A stretch of 42,132 nucleotides of DNA from Betaproteobacteria bacterium (lineage in GTDB: Bacteria > Pseudomonadota > Gammaproteobacteria > Burkholderiales > Burkholderiaceae_C): NCBI GenBank assembly GCA_016868205.1, contig VGHR01000014.1, forward strand, positions 1 through 42,132. Reading direction: 5' to 3'. The notes below the pieces were generated by a model. That model was not told the origin of the DNA and made no database searches. It saw only the letters and a list, made by a program, of their open reading frames with translations. Shown here piece by piece: positions 1 to 7,168 of this stretch. Position 1 is the first letter of the stretch. Each line of letters opens with the position of its first letter. Position numbers and translations under genes: made by a program.

Positions 1-237
1 AGCTCAGGGATGAGTTCTTGGACGGGGAGATCTTCTACAGCTTGAGGGAGGCGCGAGTTCTGACAGAGAAATGGCGATGCAACTACAACCAGATCAGGCC
101 GCACTCATCATTGAACTATCGACCGCCCGCACCAGTGACACTAACAACAAGGCACATCGCACCGAGTCAACCTGGACTCATCCAATAAACTTAACAACCA
201 GCCTCACTACTTGTGGTACTAAATACCGGGCAGGTCA
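1..237 (+). mobile_element. 3' end of an IS3-family insertion sequence
   Basis: The window opens inside an insertion sequence. It holds the last codons of an IS3-type OrfB transposase (3-188), a short tail, and a probable right terminal inverted repeat ending in GGGCAGGTCA at 228-237. Read inwards, that end starts TGACCTGCCC, the TGA...-type end usual in IS3-family elements. The bases after it (GTGAC, 238-242) would be one copy of the target duplication. The left end lies outside the window, so completeness cannot be judged, and the exact boundary is inferred from the end motif alone. Confidence 0.65.
3..188 (+). CDS. IS3-family transposase OrfB, C-terminal end (partial)
   Basis: Frame 3 is open from the window edge to TAA at 186-188, giving 61 residues. 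It includes the LRDEFLDGEIFYSLREAR and NQIRPHSSLNYRPPAP stretches typical of the C-terminus of the DDE (rve) integrase domain of IS3-family OrfB proteins. In this family the last catalytic Glu lies shortly before the conserved NxxRPHSSL segment, and the E of LRDEF is a good candidate. The protein catalyses cut-and-circularise transposition of the element. The N-terminal catalytic part is outside the window, so it is not known whether the transposase is intact. Confidence 0.85.
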   Translation, partial: LRDEFLDGEIFYSLREARVLTEKWRCNYNQIRPHSSLNYRPPAPVTLTTRHIAPSQPGLIQ

Positions 238-336
238 GTGACAGCTTCGCCGACCCCTTGTGCCTTCAAATGGCGCAGTGGCTTGAAACCGCGTGGTGCG
301 GCTTCACCCCACCCCCAGACTTTTCCTGACCTGCAG

Positions 337-1773
337 ATGAGCACAACCATCACCGACTGGACCGCCAGCGAACTGTCTGAAAAAATCCATGCCCGTCAAG
401 TCTCCTGCACGGAGGTGATGCAGGCGTACCTGCAGCGCATTGGCAGCCTTAACCCGGTTTACAAAGCCATCGTCAACCTGGCCCCTGCCGAGGTACTGAT
501 GGCCCAAGCGGGTCAATGCGATGAGGAGCTGGCGCGTGGTCAATCGCGTGGTTGGCTGCACGGCATCCCGCAGGCGATCAAGGACACTGCCCACGCCTTG
601 GGATTTCCCAGTACCCTGGGCAGCACATTGTTGGCCCATCACATGCCTCGCAGCGACAGCATCATGACCGAGCGCATGAAGGCCGCCGGCTGCATCGTGA
701 TCGGCAAGTCCAACATGCCCGAACTCGGCCTGGGCTCCCACACCTTTAACGCCCTGTTCGGCACCACGCCCAACGCCTGGGACACGGCGGTCAGCGCTGG
801 AGGATCTAGTGGCGGTGCGGCAGTGGCACTCGCCCACCGACTTCTGCCGGTGGCCGATGGTTCGGACTTCATGGGCAGTCTGCGCAACCCGGCGGGCTGG
901 AACCACATCTTCGGCATGCGCCCCTCGCAGGGCCGAGTGCCCTTCGGACCGGGTGCCGATGTCTGGGTGGACCAACTGGGCACCGAGGGTCCGATGGCCC
1001 GCAGCGTGCGCGACCTGGCCCGACTGCTGGCCACCCAGTCAGGACATGACCCCCGCCAGCCTCTGTCTATCCAGGCAAGGGTCGACGTCTCCGGCTTGCA
1101 ATACACGCCCGATGCACTGCAGGATTTGCGGGTAGGCTGGCTGGGCGATCTGGGCGGCCATCTGGCCATGGAGGATGGCATCCTGAATGTCTGTGAGGAT
1201 GCGCTGCGCACCATGCAAAACGCAGGCGCGATCGTCGAACCGATGGCACTGGGCTACGACACCCAAACCCTGTGGGACACCTGGCTGGTGTGGCGGCGCG
1301 CCTTGGTGGGGCCCAAAGTGGCGGCTCTGCTGCAACTGCCCGGTGCCCGCGAACAGCTCAAGCCGGAAGCGCTGTGGGAACACGAGCATTCAATGGCGCT
1401 GTCTTGCATCGATTTCAATAAAGCCAGCCAGCGACGCAGCAGCTTCTACCACCACCTGCTCACGGTGTTCGAGAAGGTGGACGTGCTGGCGCTGCCAGTG
1501 GCACAGGTTTGGCCCTTCTCCAAAGAACAGCGCTGGCCGCAGCAGATTGGCGAGCGGACCATGGACACTTACCACCGCTGGATGGAATGCACCCTGTACG
1601 CCACGCTGGCGGGTCTGCCCGCCATCAGCCTGCCGGCAGGCTTTCACCCACGCAAGCCCTGGCCCATGGGCATCCAGCTCATTGGCAAGCCGCAGGGCGA
1701 TGTGGCCTTGCTGCAGGTGGCAGCCAGCTACGAGGCCGTTCGCCACGAGTGGCTACAGCGCCGACCCATCTGA
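337..1773 (+). CDS. Amidase signature-family amidohydrolase
   Basis: A 478-residue enzyme of the amidase signature family, which hydrolyses amide bonds with a Ser-cisSer-Lys triad. The candidate catalytic Lys82 lies in GIPQAIKDTA, the Gly/Ser-rich core is AGGSSGGAAVA (about 155-162), and the probable nucleophile Ser181 is in GSDFMGSLRNPA. The usual GGS before the nucleophile is MGS here, a variant also found in a subset of the family. The ATG at 337 was chosen because the family's N-terminal helix (DWTASELSEKIHARQVS) begins just after it; a GTG at 238 would add 33 unlikely residues. There is no clear ribosome binding site. The gene starts 100 bp after the IS end, so its native promoter may be lost or replaced. 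The substrate cannot be told from sequence. Confidence 0.85.
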   Translation: MSTTITDWTASELSEKIHARQVSCTEVMQAYLQRIGSLNPVYKAIVNLAPAEVLMAQAGQCDEELARGQSRGWLHGIPQAIKDTAHALGFPSTLGSTLLAHHMPRSDSIMTERMKAAGCIVIGKSNMPELGLGSHTFNALFGTTPNAWDTAVSAGGSSGGAAVALAHRLLPVADGSDFMGSLRNPAGWNHIFGMRPSQGRVPFGPGADVWVDQLGTEGPMARSVRDLARLLATQSGHDPRQPLSIQARVDVSGLQYTPDALQDLRVGWLGDLGGHLAMEDGILNVCEDALRTMQNAGAIVEPMALGYDTQTLWDTWLVWRRALVGPKVAALLQLPGAREQLKPEALWEHEHSMALSCIDFNKASQRRSSFYHHLLTVFEKVDVLALPVAQVWPFSKEQRWPQQIGERTMDTYHRWMECTLYATLAGLPAISLPAGFHPRKPWPMGIQLIGKPQGDVALLQVAASYEAVRHEWLQRRPI

Positions 1774-2026
1774 AACCGGCCTGCCTCAGGCCTGACCTCA
1801 CCAGCCGCGGACTTGAGGTTGACTAGGGATTGAAATTTGCGAATGAGCGTCTCTAGAACACTGCTCTAGAAAACCCAAGACCCGTGCGAAGCAAACCCTA
1901 CATGGCGTTGAAGTGAAGCGGCGCTAAAGAGGACCTCAAGAACCACTCGGGACAAGTGCAAGCGCTGAAGAAGACTCGACGTGGGCAACGCACACAAAAA
2001 TTCAAGCGTGGGATTTGACTTGATTG
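1774..2026. other. Intergenic accessory DNA without recognised features
   Basis: About 250 bp lie between the amidase stop and the remnant genes. All six frames are closed over short distances, and no tRNA, terminator or obvious promoter is visible. The only local structure is two TCTAGA palindromes about 13 bp apart near 1852-1870. The stretch reads like decayed island DNA. Confidence 0.4.
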
Positions 2027-2296
2027 CTACGAACAATTTCTGAGCGCGCCAAACTGCAACTGATCCACCTTGACCCAGCCGATGATCTGGTTGAGATCTG
2101 CATCATCACCGGCGAGCTTGAGTTTGACGAACTGACCTCGTTTTTCAACGCCGAAGTAAGGGCGGCGGTCATTGACCAAAGAAGTAGTTAACTCCTTGCC
2201 GCGGTGGTCCGCATACACATCAAGGGTCACCGTCGGCGCTCCCTTGCCAGGGACGAACCGGCCGCCAGGTGTATCTTTAGCCCAGACTCCAAAATC
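2027..2296 (-). pseudogene. Unidentified protein remnant, C-terminal end
   Basis: On the minus strand a frame runs from about 2296 to a stop at 2027. It reads DFGVWAKDTPGGRFVPGKG, then a segment with TVTLDVYADHRGKE, RRPYFGVEKRGQFVKLKL and GWVKVDQLQF. It looks like the C-terminal 85-90 residues of a real beta-rich protein: composition is good and there are no internal stops. There is no start codon or upstream domain. Instead the frame runs into the RepA-like remnant, which is read one base out of phase. I do not recognise the family. It is most likely the tail of an island-encoded gene cut by a deletion. Confidence 0.45.
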
Positions 2297-2796
2297 ACAC
2301 CCATGTCAGTGGAACTGTTTTCGTCAGCAGTGGGGGCAGCGCGGTTCAACGTGTCCAAAAAGACAACAGCGCCCGCAGGAACCACAGCAGCCAAATCGCG
2401 CACATCCTCACGTGTAGTGATTTTGAAGGGTTGCAGCATCAGGCGCAGGCCATCGGGTAACTTACGACCATGACGTGCCTCCCATGCCAGAACACGGGTT
2501 CTGAAGCCAGCTTCACCCTCGAGTGCCACATAAACCACGGGTGCAGTTATTACCCGGCATTCAAACCAGCGACTGCCCTCAGCAATTGCGGCGGCCAAAT
2601 CAAGTGCCAGGAATGACTTACCCGAGGCGCTGGGACCATAAAGTGCAGCAACCCCCTTCGCAGGCAGTACGCCACGGACCAGCCAGCGCAATGGCGGCAG
2701 TTCTACTAGGTCCGCGCCACTAAGCAGTCTGAAACGATTTGCAGGCGAGTGGGGATTAATCAGCAGCGATTCCAGGGCGTCGAACCCGTCGCGCAA
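2227..2796 (-). pseudogene. RepA-like AAA (AAA_25) helicase, truncated
   Basis: The first roughly 170 residues match the N-terminal half of RepA/RecA-fold replicative helicases carried by plasmids, phages and islands. Walker A is GPSASGKSFLALDLAAA, Walker B is GAVVFLDTLNR, and the ENSSTDMG motif that follows Walker B is present. After MGVILE the homology stops. The frame then runs through about 19 unrelated residues to a stop at 2227, and the usual HHTGKD-type segment and C-terminal half are missing. The start is unclear: the open frame begins at a TTG with no ribosome binding site. I infer a dead gene left by a deletion between about 2287 and 2296. Its presence beside a partial tRNA supports an integrated element. 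Confidence 0.7.
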
Positions 2797-2860
2797 TGCA
2801 AGGTCGCAGACGTCTGAATTGATAGGCTTTCATCACCCCAATGTGTCGTTATACTTACCC

Positions 2861-2885
2861 ACATCGCTACATAGCGGCACATAGC
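2861..2885. repeat. Three spaced heptamers ACATMGC next to the tRNA fragment
   Basis: ACATCGC at 2861 is followed by ACATAGC at 2869 and again at 2879, with starts 8 and 10 bp apart. They lie immediately left of the tRNA-Val 3' fragment. Short, nearly helically phased repeats beside an attachment core are the usual layout of integrase or excisionase binding sites. That role is inferred from position; no integrase gene is present in the window. Confidence 0.4.
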
Positions 2886-2890
2886 TAAGC

Positions 2891-2937
2891 CCTTGACATG
2901 GTGGGGGTCGTTGGTTCGAGTCCAGTCGCGCCTACCA
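2891..2937 (+). tRNA. 3' half of tRNA-Val(GAC), probable attR
   Basis: The sequence from the anticodon loop (TTGACAT, anticodon GAC) through the 3' side of the anticodon stem (GGTGG), variable loop, T arm (GGTTCGAGTCC), acceptor strand CGCGCCT, discriminator A and CCA is intact. The matching 5' half is absent: no AGGCGCG acceptor strand or D arm precedes it, and the 5' side of the anticodon stem is lost. It therefore cannot make a tRNA. A 3' tRNA end as a direct repeat is the classic mark left when a tyrosine integrase inserts an element into a tRNA gene. The intact tRNA-Val should lie to the left, outside the window. Confidence 0.8.
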
Positions 2938-2953
2938 ATTTCGTTTTGATCTG

Positions 2954-2975
2954 CGCCACCTCCGGGTGGCGTTTT
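2954..2975 (+). terminator. Rho-independent terminator after the tRNA-Val fragment
   Basis: A perfect 7-bp stem CGCCACC/GGTGGCG with loop TCCG is followed by TTTT. It lies 16 bp after the tRNA CCA end and is probably the original terminator of the tRNA-Val gene, left on the chromosomal side of the attachment site. Confidence 0.75.
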
Positions 2976-3217
2976 GCCTTCGTCCCCGGCCGATCTGCTG
3001 TCTGCAGGTATTGCGGACCGTCGGGCTCGCGTGCGAAGCGGCCGTCTCCGTGTGGCCCTCAGGGCTGTAAGACCCTTCGCTTATCTTGGATTTTCTCAAG
3101 GGAAAACCCCTGCGCGATCGCTTCACGCGGTTCATAAAATCGGGTTTCGTAGAACCGTCGAGGCTGCCTGCCCTATCCGGGCGGGCCGCCTCAAAACTTA
3201 ACTCACAGGAGTGTTTC

Positions 3218-4297
3218 ATGGATCGCAGATCAATTATCAAAAACGCTGGCATTGCCGGGGTGCTGGCCGCTGGCGTGTCGCCGGCTGTACATGCGCAGCC
3301 TACGATTCGTTGGCGCCTGACATCGAGCTTCCCCAAAGTCCTCGACACCCTGTTCGGTGTGAACGATATTTTTGCCGCCAAGATGCGAGAGCTCTCCGGC
3401 GGTCGCTTTCAGATCACCACGCATGCGCCGGGCGAGTTGGTGCCCCCCTTCGGCACGGTGGATGCCATCGAAAAAGGCACGGTGGAGATGGCCAACACGG
3501 CGCCCTACTACTATTTCGGCAAGGACGAGACCTTTGCGCTGGCTTGCGCGATCCCCTTCGGTATGAACAGCCGTCAGCAAAACGCTTGGTACTACGAGGG
3601 CAATGGCTTGAAGCTGATGCGCGACTTCTATCGCCAGTTCAATATTGTCAACTTCGCCATGGGTAACACCGGCGCTCAGATGGGGGGCTGGTTCCGTCGC
3701 GAAATCAAGTCGCTGGCCGACTTCCGTGGCACTAAATTCCGCGTGGGGGGTTTTGGAGGCCGCATCGTCGAGCGGATTGGAGGCGTGCCGCAGAACATTC
3801 CCGGTGGGGAAATCTACCAGGCTCTTGAGAAAGGCACGATCGATGCCGCCGAGTGGGTTGGGCCTTACGATGATCTCAAGCTCGGCTTCGTCAAGGTCGC
3901 CCCGAACTATGCTTACCCCGGATGGTGGGAAGGTGGTGCGATGCTCGAATTGCATGTCAACACCAAGGCCTACGATTCGCTCACACCTGAGTACAAGGCC
4001 ATGATTGAGATGGCTGTAGCCTACTGCAACTCGGACATGCAAGCCAAGTACGACGGCAAGAATGCGGCGGCCCTCAAGACCCTCGTCTCGCAGGGCGCCA
4101 GGCTGTTCGCCTTCCCCAACGACCTGATGGAAGCTGCCTTCAAAGCTTCGCGCGATCACTACGCTGAGCTCAGCGCGCGCAACCCGAACTGGAAGCGCAT
4201 CTACGACGACTACCTGGCTTTCCAGCGCGATGCCAACTTGTGGTTCCGCTTCACTGAGGCGACCTTCGACAACTTCATGCAGCGCCAGCGTCTGTAA
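3218..4297 (+). CDS. TRAP transporter substrate-binding protein (TakP/DctP-like)
   Basis: A 359-residue periplasmic solute-binding protein for a TRAP transporter, probably for a carboxylate or 2-oxoacid. The ATG at 3218 follows AGGAG at 3207-3211. The N-terminus MDRRSIIKNAG plus a small-residue stretch ending VHAQ looks like a signal peptide, possibly Tat-type (twin Arg). Family marks include SGGRFQITTHAPGELVPP, LADFRGTKFRVGGFGG, IPGGEIYQALEKGTIDAAEW and YPGWWEGG, which resemble TakP from Rhodobacter. The membrane subunits lie just downstream on the opposite strand (6889 to 4424), so binding protein and permease are convergent rather than in one operon. The ligand is not readable from sequence. 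Confidence 0.9.
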   Translation: MDRRSIIKNAGIAGVLAAGVSPAVHAQPTIRWRLTSSFPKVLDTLFGVNDIFAAKMRELSGGRFQITTHAPGELVPPFGTVDAIEKGTVEMANTAPYYYFGKDETFALACAIPFGMNSRQQNAWYYEGNGLKLMRDFYRQFNIVNFAMGNTGAQMGGWFRREIKSLADFRGTKFRVGGFGGRIVERIGGVPQNIPGGEIYQALEKGTIDAAEWVGPYDDLKLGFVKVAPNYAYPGWWEGGAMLELHVNTKAYDSLTPEYKAMIEMAVAYCNSDMQAKYDGKNAAALKTLVSQGARLFAFPNDLMEAAFKASRDHYAELSARNPNWKRIYDDYLAFQRDANLWFRFTEATFDNFMQRQRL

Positions 4298-4344
4298 GGA
4301 CCCCCTGGCGACTCTGGCGGCCATTTGTCGCTGGAGCATCATCC

Positions 4345-4375
4345 AAAAAAATCCCCGCTGCTGCGGGGATTTTTT
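4345..4375. terminator. Bidirectional Rho-independent terminator
   Basis: An 8-bp perfect stem ATCCCCGC/GCGGGGAT with loop TGCT is flanked by A6 on the left and T5 on the right, so it can end transcription from both sides. It separates the convergent TRAP binding-protein gene from the permease gene. Confidence 0.9.
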
Positions 4376-4423
4376 ATGGGCCGATTCCGCAGCAGCGCTT
4401 GGGTGGGCCTCGGCCCATCGGCT

Positions 4424-6283
4424 TTATTTCTTCTTCTGCACGTCTTCCTTGACGGCCTCGAGCAAGGCCTTCATGGGGTCTTCCTGCGCAGCAGGCGCGG
4501 CCGTGGGGGCGGGCAGACCGGGGCTCGGCAAGGGCGGCGGGGCCCCTGCGGCGCTGGCCGCGCCCGCAGGCTCAGGTGCGCCAGGCAGGGGGGGTGTGGC
4601 CGGCGTTTGTTGCATCAGGGACTCCAGGGCTTTGTCCACATCGACCTTGACGCCTTGGTCGATGCCGTCGATTACCAGCTTGGGGTAGGCGATCACCGCG
4701 GCCACCATGATCAACTGCAGGATGATGAAGGCGATAGAGCCCTTGTAGATCTGCGCCGTGGTCACCGCCGCAATACTGCGGCCCGTGATGCGGTCCTTGT
4801 AGTCTTTTTTGGCCGCCACGCTGCGCAAGTAAAACAGGGCAAAGCCGAAGGGCGGGGTGAGGAAGGAGGTCTGAAGGTTCATCGCAATGACAACGCCAAA
4901 CCAGATCATGATGCCCTCCACCGGGGTGCCCGGCGGGAAGAGCTCCGGCAGGATCTTTTCGGCCACCGGTGCCAGGATCGGTATCACGATGAAGGCAATC
5001 TCGAAGAAGTCGATAAAGCAGCCGAGTATGAAGACCAGGATATTCACGACGATCAGAAAGCCCAGCGCACCACCGGGCATGTCGTCAAAGAGGTGTTCCA
5101 CCCAGATATGCCCGTCGGCTGCATTGAAGGTAAAGCTAAAGACGGTCGATCCAATCAGGATGAACAGCACAAAGGTGGACAGGCGAGCGGTGTTGTCCAG
5201 CGCCTGCTTAAGCAAGTCCATGCCCAAGCGGCGCCTGGCGATGGCCATGATCAGCGCGCCAAGCGCGCCCATGGCGCCGCCCTCGGTGGGTGTGGCCACG
5301 CCCAGGAAAATTGTGCCCAACACAAGGAAAATCAGCACCAGGGGCGGGATGAGCACAAAGGTCACTTGTTGCGCCAGCCGCGAGAGCAGTCCCAGCCCCG
5401 AAAACTTGTTGATCAGGGCCAGCAGCAGCGCCAGCAGCGAGGCCACTGTCATTGACATGATGACGACCTCGTCCCCATGGGCTGCTGTGGTGCGACCCGT
5501 CCAACTCTTCATCAGCCCATCGTGAACTTGCGCCCAGGCCCATCCGGCCAATGCACACACGACCATCAGCACGATCAGCGATGCGTAGCCGCTGGCGCCG
5601 GTGCTTTCGCGGTAGATGCGGGCTTCCGGTGGCAGTGCGGGTACCCAGGCAGGCTTTACGATCGCCACGGCCACCACAAACAGCAGATAAAGGCCGACCA
5701 GCAGCAGACCCGGGACCAGCGCGCCCGCGTACATGTCGCCCACGGAGCGGCCCAGTTGGTCTGCCAGCACAATCAGAACCAGGGAGGGAGGAATGGCCTG
5801 CGCCAGCGTACCCGACGCGGTGATGGTCCCGGTGGCAATCGTCCGGTTGTAGCCGTAGCGCAGCATGATGGGCAGTGAGATCAAACCCATGGAGATGACA
5901 GCTGCAGCCACCACGCCGGTCGTGGCGGCCAGCAGCGCACCCACCAGGATCACTGCCACCGCCAAACCCCCACGCATGGGGCCAAATACCTGACCCACCG
6001 TCTCGAGCAAGTCCTCGGCCATGCCCGATCGCTCCAGGATGATGCCCATGAAGGTAAAGAAGGGGATGGCCAGCAGGGTCTCGTTTTGCATGATGCCAAA
6101 CACCCGCAGGGGCAGCGCCTGGAACAGGTTGCTACTGAAGAGACCCGCCTCCATGCCGATGAAACCGAAAAGCAGGCCGGTAGCGGCCAGACCGAAGGCC
6201 ACCGGAATACCGGAAAGCAAAAAAACAAACAGCCCCAGGAACATCATGGGGACAAAATTTTGGGCGATGAAACCGGCTTCCAT
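4424..6283 (-). CDS. TRAP transporter large permease subunit (DctM family)
   Basis: A 619-residue inner-membrane protein, the transporting subunit of a Na+-driven TRAP system. It has many hydrophobic helices. Recognisable stretches are GIPVAFGLAATGLLFGF near the N-terminus, the GIILERSGMAEDLL and GGLAVAVILVGALLAATTGV helices, and TFLGVATPTEGGAMGALGAL and LQTSFLTPPFGFALFYLR further on. It is longer than the common DctM of about 425 residues because of an extra mid-region with additional helices and a C-terminal Pro/Ala-rich tail of about 60 residues that ends in a charged helix (DPMKALLEAVKEDVQKKK). It directly follows the DctQ gene with no gap, so the two are co-transcribed and probably translationally coupled. 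Confidence 0.9.
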   Translation of the reverse strand: MEAGFIAQNFVPMMFLGLFVFLLSGIPVAFGLAATGLLFGFIGMEAGLFSSNLFQALPLRVFGIMQNETLLAIPFFTFMGIILERSGMAEDLLETVGQVFGPMRGGLAVAVILVGALLAATTGVVAAAVISMGLISLPIMLRYGYNRTIATGTITASGTLAQAIPPSLVLIVLADQLGRSVGDMYAGALVPGLLLVGLYLLFVVAVAIVKPAWVPALPPEARIYRESTGASGYASLIVLMVVCALAGWAWAQVHDGLMKSWTGRTTAAHGDEVVIMSMTVASLLALLLALINKFSGLGLLSRLAQQVTFVLIPPLVLIFLVLGTIFLGVATPTEGGAMGALGALIMAIARRRLGMDLLKQALDNTARLSTFVLFILIGSTVFSFTFNAADGHIWVEHLFDDMPGGALGFLIVVNILVFILGCFIDFFEIAFIVIPILAPVAEKILPELFPPGTPVEGIMIWFGVVIAMNLQTSFLTPPFGFALFYLRSVAAKKDYKDRITGRSIAAVTTAQIYKGSIAFIILQLIMVAAVIAYPKLVIDGIDQGVKVDVDKALESLMQQTPATPPLPGAPEPAGAASAAGAPPPLPSPGLPAPTAAPAAQEDPMKALLEAVKEDVQKKK

Positions 6284-6889
6284 TTATTGCGCTCCATTGG
6301 TATTCTTCTTTTCGGCTTCAGCGGCCAGCTGCTCAGCGAGCAGCTCCTCGTCGGATTTGCCGCTTTCCACGCTGAAGGGCTCGGGGATCAGGCCCTTGAG
6401 AAAGGCAAAGCGTTTGATCAATTCCGAGCAGGCTTGCAGCAGCAGCAAGCTAAAGCCCAAGGGCACCAGAAGGAACACAGGCCAGCGGATCAGGCCGCCT
6501 GCGTTGCTGGAGGTCTCGCCGCTCTTCCAGGCGCCGTAAAACAGAGGCCAGCTCAAGTTGATCAGGATCAGGCACAGGGGAATCAAGAAGATGACGATGC
6601 CCAGAATGTCGATGATGGTATTGGTGCGTTTGGACAACTTGCTGGATATGAAGTCGATCCGCACATGCACATTGCGCAGAAATGCATAACCGGCGCCGAG
6701 CATGAAGACGGCTGCAAAGAGGTACCACTGGATTTCCAGGAAGCTGTTCGAGCCTATCGAAAAAGCTTTGCGCACGATGGCGTTACCGGCGCTGATGAGA
6801 ACGGCGGCCAGAACCAGCCAGCCTATGAGTTTGCCGATGCTGTTGTTGAAGCGATCGATCAGATGGGAAATGGCCAGGAGAGGGGTCAT
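6284..6889 (-). CDS. TRAP transporter small permease subunit (DctQ family)
   Basis: A 201-residue membrane protein with four predicted helices. Helix 1 is LIGWLVLAAVLISAGNAIV, and the family-typical IQWYLFAAVFMLGAGYAFLRNVHVRIDFI follows. The C-terminal 35 residues are polar and charged (LAAEAEKKNTNG). DctQ subunits partner the large permease and are needed for transport. The start ATG is preceded by a GAGGA ribosome binding site. A TAGAAT element on the minus strand at 6992-6997 may be the -10 of the operon promoter. The stop directly abuts the large-subunit start. Confidence 0.9.
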   Translation of the reverse strand: MTPLLAISHLIDRFNNSIGKLIGWLVLAAVLISAGNAIVRKAFSIGSNSFLEIQWYLFAAVFMLGAGYAFLRNVHVRIDFISSKLSKRTNTIIDILGIVIFLIPLCLILINLSWPLFYGAWKSGETSSNAGGLIRWPVFLLVPLGFSLLLLQACSELIKRFAFLKGLIPEPFSVESGKSDEELLAEQLAAEAEKKNTNGAQ

Positions 6890-7076
6890 GCGCGATCCTC
6901 GGGGATTCGGCGGCTGAACCTTCGTGGGTGTCCGGAGATCGCCGTCCTTTGCTTGAAACCTGATGGAGTGTTAGCTCCGCGAAAGCCCCGCATTCTAGTT
7001 TCGCTGGAGCCGTCTTCGCGGTTAAACCCCTGTATTTCGCAGCTTTCCGGTCTGTTGTGAGCTTGCGGAGGGCCCC

Positions 7077-7100
7077 GCTCTAAGGGATCCTACTTAGAGC
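7077..7100. repeat. 8-bp inverted repeat in the dctQ-chitinase gap
   Basis: GCTCTAAG and CTTAGAGC form a perfect 8-bp inverted repeat around an 8-base loop containing GGATCC. No T tract follows on either strand, so it is not a standard terminator. It lies about 70 bp past the chitinase stop and could still be an mRNA 3' stem. Nothing else is recognised in the 279-bp gap at 6890-7168 apart from the possible dctQ -10. Confidence 0.35.
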
Positions 7101-7168
7101 AAGGCGCCGTCCGCACCGCTCGTGAGCCCGGCCGACCGGATCCGGGTGCGCGTTTTGGCGACCTATCT

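Noticed and set aside
2820..2937. Complete tRNA-Val gene
   Set aside because: No acceptor 5' strand, D arm or 5' anticodon stem precedes the 3' half, so only a fragment is present.
3099..3111. AGGGAAAACCCCT near-palindrome upstream of the TRAP binding-protein gene as an operator
   Set aside because: The symmetry is short and imperfect and I could not tie it to a known regulator.
4325..5455. 376-codon plus-strand frame opposite the TRAP large permease gene
   Set aside because: Composition is rich in Gly, Gln, Asp and His without any domain, and the minus-strand reading is a clear DctM protein.
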